64,000 nt of DNA from Helicobacter winghamensis ATCC BAA-430 (GTDB taxonomy: Bacteria; Campylobacterota; Campylobacteria; Campylobacterales; Helicobacteraceae): NCBI RefSeq assembly GCF_028751035.1, contig NZ_CP063533.1:1599655-1663654 (forward strand). Reading direction: 5' to 3'. The position numbers and the translations under genes were made by a program. Below the pieces are notes generated by a model. The model was not told the DNA's origin and ran no database searches. It saw only the letters and a program-made list of their open reading frames with translations. This document shows positions 1-9,313 of this stretch, in pieces (the stretch's first letter is position 1; each line of letters begins with the position of its first letter).

Positions 1-2089
1 TATTAGCTAGAGTTAGTTTTCCAGTTCCATTATTAGTAATACCATTTTTAATGTTTCCAGAGTTTATTAAAGTGGTATCTTTTTTACTCTCACTTTCAAA
101 TCCATTTTCTAATGTCCCAGAGTTTGCTAATTGTGCAAGCTCTCCTTTGTTTGTGAGTTTATCATTAATAGTTCCTTCATTAATTAGAGCATCAAGTTTA
201 GCAGTATTGGCAAGTTCTACTTCTTTAATAGTTCCTTCATTACTTAAAGCTTTTAGAATAGAATCTACTTTAATAGTTCCATTAAAGTTTCCTTTATTAG
301 AGATTCCACCTACTTCCCCTTTTATATCTAGTGTTCCATTAAAGGTAGAACCCTCTTCATAAGAAATATATCCTACTTCTCCACCTTTATCTACTGTAAG
401 ACTACCTGAAAATGTTCCTTTATTAACAACTCCGCCTAAACTTGCATTGTTTTCTACTTTGATTGCGTCATTAAAGGTTGAATTTTTTTCATTAATAAAA
501 GCTCCTGCTACTTTACCACCATCTTTAATAGTAAGATTTCCTTTAGCGTTATTGCTATAAGTAATATTACCTGTGATGTTTCCACCATTATTAACATCTA
601 TTTTAGAAAGATTTCCAGAATTTGTAATATTACCTTCTAAGCTTGCTTTATCAATTGTGATACCATTTGTGATTGTGCCTTCATTAGTAATATTACCTAC
701 TTTAGAATTATTAGTAATACTTACTTCTTTAATGGTTGCATTTTTAGCATTGCTTAGAGCAGTTAGGATTCCACTATTTAGTCTAATAGCTTCTTGAATT
801 GTTCCAGAGTTAGAGATTGCTCCAACCTTAGCATTAGAGCTTATATTAATTTCTTTAGAGATTGTTCCACTATTAGTAATATCGCCTATTGTTCCATTGT
901 TTTCTAATTTAATAGCTTCTTGAATTGTTCCTTTGTTATCAATGCTTGTTAGTGTAGCATTATTTACAGAAATGTTTTTTGCAATGATTGCACCAACAGC
1001 ATTAGAGATTGTTCCAACCTTAGCATTAGAGTTTATACTAATATCTTTAGAGATTGTTCCGCCATTGTTGTTAATGGCTTGAACACTCGCACCATTACTA
1101 AGATTTAAATCTCCATTGAAATCTTTAGAATTGTTAATTGTATTAACACTAATGTTATTAAGATTTAAATCACTATTAAATGTTCCTTCATTAGAGATTG
1201 TTCCAACATTGCCTTTTAAATCAAGATTGGCACTAAAAGTTGAGTTTGCTCCTTTGTTTTGAATACCACCTAGGCTAGAGCCTTTATCTAGTGTAATTGT
1301 ATTTGTAGCTTCATAATTTGCACCATTTTCATTGATGATAGAACCACCAACACTTCCACCATTGTTAATAGTAATGTTTCCTGTTTTTGCATTGGTTCCG
1401 CTGTTTTTAATGTCGCCACCTACGCTACCGCCATTGATAATAAGTGCAGTCATTATATCTTCGTTTTTAATGTCCCCATTAATAGTTCCACTCACCTGAA
1501 TATTTTTCATTGTGCCAGATTGATTTTCAACTCCGCCTTTAATAGTCCCTGTTACAATAATTTCATCAATCACACTTTTACCAGTAACTAAACCTTGGGT
1601 AGCAAACCAAGAATTAATAATTGCGCCTTCAAGAACACCTGTTTTCCCTATGTTAATTGTTCCAATTTTTGTTTGGCGAAAATTTATAATACTAGCATTG
1701 GAGTTACCAGCGCCAATAGAACCTTCAACATTTAATGTATTAATTTTCCCTCGACGGGTATAAATTCTACCATCTAATCTGCCACCTTCTTCTATAAATA
1801 TACTACTATCATTAGTGCTATTACCAACAGCTATGGAAGAAGTGCTAGCATTATAGCTATCAACAACTGGTGTCCCCTTTGATACAATCCCTCCCTTTTT
1901 AATTGTAACTGTTGTTCCATTGATACTAAATGGATTACTACTCCCTGTAATATCCCGTGCATTGACATTTGTAAGTAAGGTTGTTAAAACTAATGAACCA
2001 TAAAAGAATGAAGAAGTAAGTCGTTTTAGTGGCTGATAACTAGGATTTGCCCCCCCCCCCCGCTGGGTTAATTGAACATTGTTTTGCAT
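1..2089 (-). CDS. Phase-variable repetitive secreted adhesin/autotransporter-like protein (5' part only)
   Basis: The reverse-strand frame starting at the ATG at 2089 is open to the window edge (about 696 codons, no stop), so the gene is cut at its 3' end. AGGGAGAA at 2094-2101 is a good ribosome binding site. The protein starts MQNNVQLTQRGGGANPSYQ; residues 22-44 (basic KRL, then a hydrophobic stretch ending VNA) look like a signal peptide. The rest is Gly/Asn/Ser/Thr/Ile-rich with dozens of degenerate units of the type I-x-N-x-G-T-I or A-x-V-G-x-I-x-N, as expected of a beta-helix passenger. The autotransporter barrel would lie outside the window and is not seen, so the class is inferred. 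A run of 12 G covers codons 10-14 and would switch the frame if it changed length. The specific adhesin family was not recognised. Confidence 0.8.
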   Translation of the reverse strand, partial: MQNNVQLTQRGGGANPSYQPLKRLTSSFFYGSLVLTTLLTNVNARDITGSSNPFSINGTTVTIKKGGIVSKGTPVVDSYNASTSSIAVGNSTNDSSIFIEEGGRLDGRIYTRRGKINTLNVEGSIGAGNSNASIINFRQTKIGTINIGKTGVLEGAIINSWFATQGLVTGKSVIDEIIVTGTIKGGVENQSGTMKNIQVSGTINGDIKNEDIMTALIINGGSVGGDIKNSGTNAKTGNITINNGGSVGGSIINENGANYEATNTITLDKGSSLGGIQNKGANSTFSANLDLKGNVGTISNEGTFNSDLNLNNISVNTINNSKDFNGDLNLSNGASVQAINNNGGTISKDISINSNAKVGTISNAVGAIIAKNISVNNATLTSIDNKGTIQEAIKLENNGTIGDITNSGTISKEINISSNAKVGAISNSGTIQEAIRLNSGILTALSNAKNATIKEVSITNNSKVGNITNEGTITNGITIDKASLEGNITNSGNLSKIDVNNGGNITGNITYSNNAKGNLTIKDGGKVAGAFINEKNSTFNDAIKVENNASLGGVVNKGTFSGSLTVDKGGEVGYISYEEGSTFNGTLDIKGEVGGISNKGNFNGTIKVDSILKALSNEGTIKEVELANTAKLDALINEGTINDKLTNKGELAQLANSGTLENGFESESKKDTTLINSGNIKNGITNNGTGKLTLAN
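2050..2061 (-). repeat. Homopolymeric G12 tract in the start of a secreted protein gene (phase-variation switch)
   Basis: Twelve consecutive C on the plus strand (12 G in the coding sense) lie 29 bases after the ATG at 2089. With 12 G the frame continues for the rest of the visible gene; loss or gain of one or two G would shift it. Poly-G tracts of this length are the standard slipped-strand switches of Campylobacter and Helicobacter surface genes. It is the only such long G tract I saw in the window. Confidence 0.85.
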
Positions 2090-2258
2090 TTATTTCTCCC
2101 TTATTTGTAAAAATAAAAATGTGTAATTATACTTCTTTGCATAAGAAAAATAAATAAAACATTTTTAATTTACTTTTTTTTATTACTTTTTATGCCACTT
2201 TTTATATCCAAGCCTTTATGTTTAGGTTGAAAGACTTACAAGGAATCCTAAAAAAATT

Positions 2259-4364
2259 CTAACTCTCTTTAAACATTCTGCTTGCTAGTTTTTTTGCTTT
2301 AACGGCGCGCTCTTCTTGCTTGAGCGAAGAATACAACGCATTTGTGTGTTCTTCTAGCATTTTTTGGCTATTTATTAACTTTTCATTTTCTTTTGGAGAT
2401 AATTTTTTGTATTCCCCATTAGAGCCTAATTCGTGCGCTTTAGCGTTATCTTCACTTTGGATTTTGATAATTTCAAAAAGCTTGTTTGCTAGCTCATCAT
2501 CAAAAATAGGCGTCATTAGCTCTACACGGCGCTCTAAGTTTCTTGGCATTAAATCCGCGCTTGCAAAGTAGATTGGCACTTCTGCGTGCTTAAAATAATA
2601 AATTCTTGCGTGTTCTAAATATTTACCCACAATAGAAACCACACGAATATTCTCGCTAACCCCCTTAATTCCCGGTCGCAAGCAACAAATTCCACGCACG
2701 ATTAAATCAATCTTAACCCCAGCATTTGAAGCCTTGTAAAGCGCTAAAATCACATCAGTATCTACAATGGAGTTTGCCTTTAAAATAATGCGCCCCTCAC
2801 TTCCCATTCTTGCTTCATTTTCAATTAAATCCAAAATTTTTGGCTTGATTTGCAAAGGGGCGGCAAGCAATACGCTTAGTTTAGATTTGTGTGAGAAACC
2901 AGAGAGATTGTGAAAAAACTTAGTCGCGTCTTGCGTAAATGCACGCTTAGAAGTCATATAGCTAATATCTGTGTAAATTTTTGCTGTGCTTGGATTGTAA
3001 TTTCCTGTGCTTAAATGCACATATTCGCGCAATTCTTTTCCAATGCTTTTAATCACTAAGGCAATTTTAGCATGCACCTTAAGTCCCGGAACACCATAAA
3101 TTACATGCGCCCCAGCGGATTCTAATGCCCGCGCCCAATGGAGATTATTCTCTTCATCAAATCTTGCTTTTAGCTCCACAAGAGCAGTTACTTGCTTGCC
3201 GTTTTCAGCCGCTTCAATGAGAGATTTTACAATGGGTGAGTTTTTGCCCACACGATAAAGTGTCATTCTAATAGAAAACACATCAGGATCTTTTGCGGCA
3301 CTTTGGATAAAATTCACCACAGGATCAAAGCTTTCATAGGGTTGAAAGCTTAGAATATCTTGACTATCAAGCACAGAAAAAAGATTGACATTAGAATCAA
3401 GTGGTGGTAAAACCTTAGAAGTGTAGCTTGGAAAAGTTAGTTTTGCAAAATTTTTATTCCCGACAATCTCCCAAAGAATACTAGAGTTCATCGGCACTTC
3501 AGATTCATAAATATCTTCTGGGGCAACTTGAATGTATTGCGTGATGAAGTTTTTTAGCTCTAAATCATCAGTTTTTCCAATTTCAAGGCGGATAATCTCT
3601 CCTTTTCGGCGCGACTTTAATCCCTCTGTCATTAACGCCATAAAATCATCGCCCTCTTCTTCTTCAATCTCCATATCTGCGTTTCTTGTAACCCTAAATG
3701 CACTCCAACTTAACGCTTTAAAGCCCGGAAAAAGCTCATTTGTAAATTCCGCCACAATAGAATCGGTGCAAAAATAAGTATCCCCTAATTGCACAAACCC
3801 CGGAAGCATTCTTGAAATGCGTGTCATACCAAACTTTATCTCATTGGGATTATCTAAATTTTGAAGCTTTAAAGCAAGCACATAGCTAAGATTATTTAAA
3901 TGCGGAAAAGGATGTGTTGCATCTACAGCAATAGGCACAACAATAGGGTAAAGATGATTTAAAAAATACTCCTGCAATTCTTGCTTTTCTTGCTTATTGC
4001 CTTGCGCATAAGTTTTAATATGCAATCCAAGCTTTGCCAAACCCTCTTTAATAGAAAAATAGCAATCCTCTAGGCATTTTTTTTCTCTCTTTAAATAGCT
4101 TCTAATTTGTTCTAACTGATCTTTTGGCGTGAGTCTATCAGGACCACTCTCTGTAATGCCGGCACTATAAAGGCGTTTAAGTCCCGCTACGCGCACCATA
4201 TAAAATTCATCTAAATTTGTGCCATAAATCGCAATAAACTTAAGCCTTTCTAAAAGCGGATTATTTTCATCTTGAGCTTCACTTAAAACGCGCGTATTAA
4301 ATCGCAACCAAGATAACTCACGATTAATAAAATTAGCAGATTTATTCAAAGAATTTTGTGGCAT
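2259..4364 (-). CDS. ppk: Polyphosphate kinase 1
   Basis: Polyphosphate kinase makes polyphosphate reversibly from ATP, a phosphate and energy reserve used in stress survival. At 701 residues it has the usual PPK1 length. The N-terminal domain (NRELSWLRFN, residues 14-23; YGTNLDEFYMVRVAG, 47-61) is typical, and the phosphorylated His is in GLKVHAKIALV at residue 431. A second conserved His lies in the EHARIYYF segment near the C-terminus. Monocistronic; the start at 4364 follows a divergent intergenic stretch shared with purM. Nothing appears broken. Confidence 0.97.
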   Translation of the reverse strand: MPQNSLNKSANFINRELSWLRFNTRVLSEAQDENNPLLERLKFIAIYGTNLDEFYMVRVAGLKRLYSAGITESGPDRLTPKDQLEQIRSYLKREKKCLEDCYFSIKEGLAKLGLHIKTYAQGNKQEKQELQEYFLNHLYPIVVPIAVDATHPFPHLNNLSYVLALKLQNLDNPNEIKFGMTRISRMLPGFVQLGDTYFCTDSIVAEFTNELFPGFKALSWSAFRVTRNADMEIEEEEGDDFMALMTEGLKSRRKGEIIRLEIGKTDDLELKNFITQYIQVAPEDIYESEVPMNSSILWEIVGNKNFAKLTFPSYTSKVLPPLDSNVNLFSVLDSQDILSFQPYESFDPVVNFIQSAAKDPDVFSIRMTLYRVGKNSPIVKSLIEAAENGKQVTALVELKARFDEENNLHWARALESAGAHVIYGVPGLKVHAKIALVIKSIGKELREYVHLSTGNYNPSTAKIYTDISYMTSKRAFTQDATKFFHNLSGFSHKSKLSVLLAAPLQIKPKILDLIENEARMGSEGRIILKANSIVDTDVILALYKASNAGVKIDLIVRGICCLRPGIKGVSENIRVVSIVGKYLEHARIYYFKHAEVPIYFASADLMPRNLERRVELMTPIFDDELANKLFEIIKIQSEDNAKAHELGSNGEYKKLSPKENEKLINSQKMLEEHTNALYSSLKQEERAVKAKKLASRMFKES

Positions 4365-4511
4365 AGCAACCCCTTTATTGTGTGGAAATTTGCTTTATTA
4401 TATATGGAATTGCGTTAAAAAGCCTTGAACGCTTATAGAAATGTTAGAATTTGTAAGCTTTAAGTTGCTTTTGTGTATCATTGCGACTTAAAATTTGCTT
4501 TGGGATTAACA

Positions 4512-5504
4512 ATGGAGAAATTAAACTATAAAGATTCTGGCGTAGATATTGCCGAGGGAAACGCACTTGTAGAAGACTTAAAAGGGCTTGTTAAACAAAC
4601 CTTTAATCAAAATGTCTTAGGTGGAATCGGATCTTTTAGTGGTGCATTTTTGTTGCCTAGTGGCTATAAAGAGCCTGTGATTTTAGCTGCCACAGATGGC
4701 GTTGGCACGAAGCTAAAGCTAGCTATTGATAGTGGAATCTTAAATAGTGTTGGGATTGATTTGGTTGCAATGTGCGTTAATGATTTGATTTGCAATTTTG
4801 CAACGCCTATGTTTTTTTTAGACTATTATGCCACTGGCAAGCTTGATAAAAATGCCGCATTGCAAGTGATTAGTGGAATCACACAAGGTTGCTTAGAAGC
4901 ACAATGTGCATTAATTGGTGGAGAGAGCGCGGAAATGCCCGGAATGTATAAGGATAAGGATTTTGATTTAGCAGGCTTTGCAGTAGGAATTGCTGAAAGA
5001 GAAATTGTAGAGCGTCCGCTTCAAGCAAGCATAGGCGATGTATTAGTCGCGCTTCCAAGCAGTGGAATCCACTCTAATGGCTATTCTTTAGTGCGCAAAA
5101 TCCTAGAAAAGCACGCGATTAATTTAGATTCCAACTTTAATGGAAAGCCTTTAATTGAAACTTTACTAACGCCTACAAAAATTTATGTTCAAACTTTTAA
5201 AAAACTCCAAAGCAAAATCAAAGCCTTAGCGCATATTACCGGGGGCGGACTTGTAGAAAATCTTCCGCGCGTTCTGCCTAATGGAATTTGCGCAAAAGTG
5301 ATTGAAAAAAACATTCAACAATTACCAATTTTTGAAATGCTTTGCCACTATATCCAAGATACTGATAAATATCGCACCTTTAATATGGGTGTTGGAATGG
5401 TGCTAATTGTGGATTCTAAAGACGCGGATTTTGTTGCTAAAGAATCTGGAGGTTATATCTTAGGAATGCTTGAAAGTGGAGAAAAAGGTGTAGAATTTGT
5501 GTAG
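4512..5504 (+). CDS. purM: Phosphoribosylformylglycinamidine cyclo-ligase (AIR synthetase)
   Basis: PurM closes the imidazole ring in purine synthesis, turning FGAM into AIR with ATP. The protein is 330 residues from the ATG at 4512 (MEKLNYKDSGVDI), the usual PurM N-terminus. An in-frame ATG at 4473 adds 13 residues that do not look like the family and is less likely. Motifs DGVGTKLKLA, GGESAEMPGMY and HITGGGLVENLPR are intact. It is divergent from ppk; the following gene has its own -10 box, so purM is probably a single-gene unit. Confidence 0.95.
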   Translation: MEKLNYKDSGVDIAEGNALVEDLKGLVKQTFNQNVLGGIGSFSGAFLLPSGYKEPVILAATDGVGTKLKLAIDSGILNSVGIDLVAMCVNDLICNFATPMFFLDYYATGKLDKNAALQVISGITQGCLEAQCALIGGESAEMPGMYKDKDFDLAGFAVGIAEREIVERPLQASIGDVLVALPSSGIHSNGYSLVRKILEKHAINLDSNFNGKPLIETLLTPTKIYVQTFKKLQSKIKALAHITGGGLVENLPRVLPNGICAKVIEKNIQQLPIFEMLCHYIQDTDKYRTFNMGVGMVLIVDSKDADFVAKESGGYILGMLESGEKGVEFV

Positions 5505-5525
5505 AATATGATTTTTTGTTATAAT
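5498..5525 (+). promoter_or_regulatory. Predicted promoter of the SH3-domain protein gene
   Basis: A TATAAT box lies at 5520-5525, 26 bases before the ATG at 5552, with a weak TTGTGT at 5498-5503 (16-base spacing) overlapping the end of purM. Prediction from sequence only. Confidence 0.5.
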
Positions 5526-5551
5526 CTAGCCCAAAAAGAGAAAAGATACTA

Positions 5552-6292
5552 ATGCTTGAAAACCTAAAAAAGATTCTAAAGGTTTATCCCTTACCTGTTT
5601 TTGTGTTCTTGCTAACATTTGTAGCGTATTATTCCGCTTTTGAGCTTTTAAAGGAAAAAGAATCTGCACAACCCCCTATTTCTGAAGAAGAATCTATGCA
5701 AAGCGTAGCAGAAATCCCACAAAGCGCACAACAAGTTTTAATTCAAGAAGCTAGAACGCAACCTAGCCAAATACCCTTAGAAGCGCCGCTAACAACACCA
5801 CAACAACTTCCAGAATCTAATCCTATCATTTTTTTAACAAGTCTTGTAAAATCCTTAAATATCCGCCAAGATACAAACACGCAATCCCCTATCGTTGGCA
5901 AACTCACTCCAACGCAAACCGCTATAAGTCTTGATGAAAGGGACGGCTGGGTTTTGCTGGCAGATTCTAATACTAAAGAACCTATTGGTTGGTCTTTAAA
6001 GCGTTTCACAAAAGAAATAGAAGCACCACAAAAGTTAGAATCTAAAATTAATGTTGCAACTCCGCAAACACTGATACAAACAGAAACTAAACAAGCACTT
6101 TATGCCTCTAAAGTGCCAAGCTTAAATATTAGAGAAAACCCTAGCACGGAAGCTAGAATCCTAAACAAACTCACACCAAGTGATGCGGTTAGCATTGTAG
6201 AAACAAATGGAATTTGGGTAAAAATCCAAGACTCAACCACTAGTGGCAAAAATGGCTGGGTTGTGCGCCGCTCCCTAATTTTGCGCGATTAA
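5552..6292 (+). CDS. Membrane-anchored protein with two bacterial SH3 domains
   Basis: 246 residues. A single N-terminal hydrophobic segment (about residues 9-30, VYPLPVFVFLLTFVAYYS) should anchor it in the inner membrane with the rest in the periplasm. A Pro/Gln/Ser-rich linker (about 35-90) precedes two SH3b repeats at about 93-150 and 187-246; both have the SLNIR and GW signatures. Such domains usually bind peptidoglycan or proteins at the wall. No catalytic domain is present, so the role is unknown. It ends 2 bases before aroE, suggesting co-transcription. Confidence 0.75.
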   Translation: MLENLKKILKVYPLPVFVFLLTFVAYYSAFELLKEKESAQPPISEEESMQSVAEIPQSAQQVLIQEARTQPSQIPLEAPLTTPQQLPESNPIIFLTSLVKSLNIRQDTNTQSPIVGKLTPTQTAISLDERDGWVLLADSNTKEPIGWSLKRFTKEIEAPQKLESKINVATPQTLIQTETKQALYASKVPSLNIRENPSTEARILNKLTPSDAVSIVETNGIWVKIQDSTTSGKNGWVVRRSLILRD

Positions 6293-6294
6293 TT

Positions 6295-7077
6295 ATGCAA
6301 TTTGCAGTCATTGGCAATCCAATTTCCCATTCACTCTCTCCTATCTTACACAATCACGCTTTTAAAATGCTAGGAATACCGGGCTTTTATGGGCGTTATT
6401 TATTGCAAGAAAATCAATCTTTCTATCATTTAAGAAGCTTGCATTTAAAGGGCGCAAATATTACCGTGCCTTTTAAAGAAGTTGCTTTTAATTCTTGTGA
6501 TGAAATCTTTGGAATCGCTCGTGAAATCGGAGCTGTTAATACCATTATTTTTGAAAAAGGCAGAATGCTAGGGTATAACACCGATGCTTTAGGATTCTAT
6601 CTTTGCATTAAAGATTTAGCACCAAAAAATGCCCTAATCATCGGTGCTGGTGGCTCAGCAAAGGCTGTTGCTCACATTTTAAAGCAAAAAGCAATTTGCG
6701 TAACACTTATTAATCGCTCAAAAAAACGCTTAAAGGATTTTAAAAACTTTGAATGTTTTACCTTTGATACATTTACGCCTAAAAATCCCTATGATTTAAT
6801 CATTAACACTACTCCAGCAGGGCTTACAAATAGTGATTTACCTTTAGCAAAAGAGTATTTAAGCCCCTTGCTTAAAAAAGCGCGTCTTGCCTTTGATTTA
6901 ATTTATGGCAGACAAACACCTTTTTTAACTCTTGCAAAATCCATAAATATCGCAACTAGTGATGGCAAAGCAATGCTAATTAATCAAGCCATTTTAGCCT
7001 TTGAAATTTTTATGGAATCCCAGAATATCACATTTGATACAAAAATTTTACACCAAAGTATGCAACATATCCTTTAA
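6295..7077 (+). CDS. aroE: Shikimate dehydrogenase
   Basis: AroE reduces 3-dehydroshikimate to shikimate with NADPH in aromatic amino-acid and folate synthesis. 260 residues, normal length. Substrate site NPISHSLSP (8-16), catalytic Lys61 in NITVPFK and Asp97 in YNTDALG are present; the NADP loop GAGGSAKA is at 117-124. It follows the SH3-domain gene by 2 bases. Confidence 0.96.
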   Translation: MQFAVIGNPISHSLSPILHNHAFKMLGIPGFYGRYLLQENQSFYHLRSLHLKGANITVPFKEVAFNSCDEIFGIAREIGAVNTIIFEKGRMLGYNTDALGFYLCIKDLAPKNALIIGAGGSAKAVAHILKQKAICVTLINRSKKRLKDFKNFECFTFDTFTPKNPYDLIINTTPAGLTNSDLPLAKEYLSPLLKKARLAFDLIYGRQTPFLTLAKSINIATSDGKAMLINQAILAFEIFMESQNITFDTKILHQSMQHIL

Positions 7078-7079
7078 TA

Positions 7080-7088
7080 TGCTACAAT
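7080..7088 (+). promoter_or_regulatory. Extended -10 promoter before hpf
   Basis: TGCTACAAT (7080-7088) is an extended -10 (TG-N-TACAAT) 28 bases before the hpf ATG. The same 11 bases, TATGCTACAAT, precede the HTH/OLD operon at 39601-39611. No clear -35, as usual in this group. Confidence 0.5.
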
Positions 7089-7116
7089 AATCTCAATTTC
7101 ACTACAAGGATAGCAA

Positions 7117-7677
7117 ATGCAAACAATCATTACTTCCCGCCACTTTGAACTTACTCAAGCAATGAAAGACTATATTTTCAGTCTTACGCAAAGCCTTGAA
7201 AAATACCAACTTGACATTCTAAGCACGCGTGTTATCGTAACTTACCAAGAGAAAAAAGGTAGCAAAAAAGGTGAAAAAAAGAAAAAACGCACCTTTGGTA
7301 TTGATATTACCCTATCCTTAGCACATTCTAATACGCTTGTGATTAATCAAATTGATAAGGATTTTTATGCAGCTGTGGATTTAGCAATTGGCAGAATGCA
7401 CAAGATTTTGCGTCGCTACCACGATAAGCACAACAAAAAGTTTGCCACTCCAACGCAGGATTTAATGGTAACCACGATTTTGCGTGATGAAGCCCTAGCA
7501 AACAAGGGCGAAGATGAAATTGTGCCTATGGATTTAGATTTACACAAGCCTTTGGATATTGAAGATGCACTAGAACGCCTAAAAAGTAGCTCGCAGCAGT
7601 TTTTTGTCTTTAACGATAAGGATTCTAAAATGCGTGTGATTTACAAGCGAATTGATGGAAAATACGGACTTTACTAG
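7117..7677 (+). CDS. hpf: Ribosome hibernation-promoting factor, long form
   Basis: Long HPF dimerises and inactivates 70S ribosomes in starved cells. The N-terminal domain (about residues 1-110; SRHFELTQAMKDYI at the start) binds the 30S decoding region. The C-terminal domain (about 125-186; QQFFVFNDKDSKMRVIYKR) is the dimerisation part found only in the long form. A Lys-rich insert (KKGSKKGEKKKKR, about 46-58) is longer than usual. Its stop overlaps the start of cca by 23 bases. Confidence 0.93.
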   Translation: MQTIITSRHFELTQAMKDYIFSLTQSLEKYQLDILSTRVIVTYQEKKGSKKGEKKKKRTFGIDITLSLAHSNTLVINQIDKDFYAAVDLAIGRMHKILRRYHDKHNKKFATPTQDLMVTTILRDEALANKGEDEIVPMDLDLHKPLDIEDALERLKSSSQQFFVFNDKDSKMRVIYKRIDGKYGLY

Positions 7678-8902
7678 AAAAATCTATCTTGTTGGCGGAG
7701 CTGTTCGCGATGGGCTACTTAAGCTCCCCATTAAAGATAAAGATTATGTAGCGGTGGGCTTTAGCGAAGAAGATTTTGCACATTTGCCTAAAGTCGGTAA
7801 AAGCTTCCCTGTTTTTCTACAAAAAGATGGCTCACAAATCGCTCTAGCAAGGCGTGAGAAAAAGACACAACACGGCTATAATGGATTTAGCATAGAAACA
7901 CAGCAAGTTTCTTTGTATGAAGATTTAAAACGGCGCGACTTAACACTAAATGCCATTGCCTTTGATGAAACCACACAAACTTACTACGATCCGTTTAATG
8001 GAAAAAAAGACTTAGAAAATAAGATTTTACGCCACATTAGCGAAGCCTTTTGTGAAGATCCTTTGCGCGTGCTTAGGGCTGCAAGACTTCGTGCTAGACT
8101 TGGTATGGAGTGGAAAATCCACCAAAGCACAAAAGTTTTAATTTACAAAATGCGCGATGAGTTGTGCTATTTGGAGAAAAACCGCGTGTATAAGGAAGTA
8201 GAAAGTGCGCTTTTAGGGCAAAATTCCCATTTATTTTTTGAAAGCCTTTTTGAACTTGGCGTGCTTGATATGATTTTCCCTAGCATTTACGCGCTAACCA
8301 CTTTAAAAGAAGGCAATTTACACCACCTAGAAGCATCTGTCTTTGCGCACACAATGGAAGTCTTAAAGCACACAGACTCTCAAAAAAACACCAAGCAATG
8401 CTTGATTTTAAAGTTTGCCGCACTCTACCACGACATTGCAAAGCCCTATTGTTATCGCAATTTTGGCAACTCACAAGGACACGATAATTTAAAAATCATC
8501 GCTCCACTTTTAGATATTTCAATCCCAAATGCCATTAAAAAGCCTATGCTACTTTTAATCCAAAATCACATTAAAATCTACTTACTTCCGCAAATGCGCC
8601 TTAGTAAATGCGTGAAGTTTTTTGATTCTTACAAAAAAGATTCTATATTGCTAGAACTTCAACTTGACTTGCTTTTAGCTGACAAACAAGGACGAATAAG
8701 CCAAAAATTTTTAGATTCCAACTTTTTAGACTTTAAAAAAACTTTGCTAAATACCTTTAATACGCTTTTAAACTATTCTCCAAAGGAATGGATCGCACAA
8801 AATAACCCCACTCCAAATGCCATACAAACACAGGTTTTAAAAGAAAAAATTAGAATCTTAAAAAAAGATTCCACATTTTTATCCCTTCAAAAATGCCTTT
8901 AA
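7655..8902 (+). CDS. cca: tRNA nucleotidyltransferase (CCA-adding enzyme) with HD domain
   Basis: Adds or repairs the 3' CCA of tRNAs. 415 residues from the ATG at 7655; a TTG one codon earlier is in frame but unneeded. The class II nucleotidyltransferase motif VGGAVRDGL (near 12-20) and the metal Asp pair in KDKDYVAVG are intact, followed by RRDLTLNAIA and the RVLRAARLRARL neck helix. A C-terminal HD phosphohydrolase motif (LYHDIAKPY) makes it the multifunctional gamma-proteobacterial-type domain layout. It overlaps hpf at its start and the convergent gene at its end. Confidence 0.92.
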   Translation: MENTDFTRKIYLVGGAVRDGLLKLPIKDKDYVAVGFSEEDFAHLPKVGKSFPVFLQKDGSQIALARREKKTQHGYNGFSIETQQVSLYEDLKRRDLTLNAIAFDETTQTYYDPFNGKKDLENKILRHISEAFCEDPLRVLRAARLRARLGMEWKIHQSTKVLIYKMRDELCYLEKNRVYKEVESALLGQNSHLFFESLFELGVLDMIFPSIYALTTLKEGNLHHLEASVFAHTMEVLKHTDSQKNTKQCLILKFAALYHDIAKPYCYRNFGNSQGHDNLKIIAPLLDISIPNAIKKPMLLLIQNHIKIYLLPQMRLSKCVKFFDSYKKDSILLELQLDLLLADKQGRISQKFLDSNFLDFKKTLLNTFNTLLNYSPKEWIAQNNPTPNAIQTQVLKEKIRILKKDSTFLSLQKCL

Positions 8903-9313
8903 ATCTCCATTAAATCCTGTGATTTTGACACATTCTTGGCATAACTCTAAAGGCTTATCATTAAAAAACTTCATTTGAATTTTATGCGAATAAATCCCTA
9001 GAAAAAAACGCAACTCATAAGCAATCACTGCTAGAAAATCAGGACTTTTAAGCCCATCTAAACAAGCCTTACAGCCACATAAATGCACACCTGGATCGCC
9101 TTGTGCTCTAAAGAGAGATTCTTGGATTTTTGCTTGATAGAGCAAAACTTTTTGTTGTGAGTTATTAGGATAGGAAAAATAGATTCCATCTAAATCCGCA
9201 CTCAAATTACTAAAATCCGCTTGAATCCCACCATTTTGAAGTTGTTTAAGGAGTGCGTTTTGCAGAGAAAAGCTTTCATCAGAGCATACAGAGATGATTT
9301 TTTCAAAAAACAT
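8879..9313 (-). CDS. Conserved-looking protein of unknown function with two Cys motifs
   Basis: 144 residues, not recognised. The N-terminal half (about 1-70) is mixed alpha/beta with no motif I know. The C-terminal half has HLCGCKACLDGL (about 77-88) and, 35 residues on, LCQECVKITGF, giving five closely spaced Cys that could hold Zn or an Fe-S cluster. It starts on the base next to the gmhA stop, so it is the last gene of the heptose operon, and its 3' end overlaps cca by 24 bases. A sugar or LPS role is suggested only by position. Confidence 0.75.
   Translation of the reverse strand: MFFEKIISVCSDESFSLQNALLKQLQNGGIQADFSNLSADLDGIYFSYPNNSQQKVLLYQAKIQESLFRAQGDPGVHLCGCKACLDGLKSPDFLAVIAYELRFFLGIYSHKIQMKFFNDKPLELCQECVKITGFNGDLKAFLKG

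Noticed and set aside
51..797. Plus-strand open frames opposite the repetitive secreted protein
   Set aside because: They are shadows of the long reverse-strand frame that has a start, ribosome site, signal peptide and phase tract.
1..2089. CRISPR-like or satellite repeat array
   Set aside because: Units vary in length and sequence and are in frame; they encode a beta-helix protein, not constant repeats with spacers.
4473..4511. Longer N-terminus of PurM
   Set aside because: The first 13 residues do not match the family; the ATG at 4512 gives the standard start.
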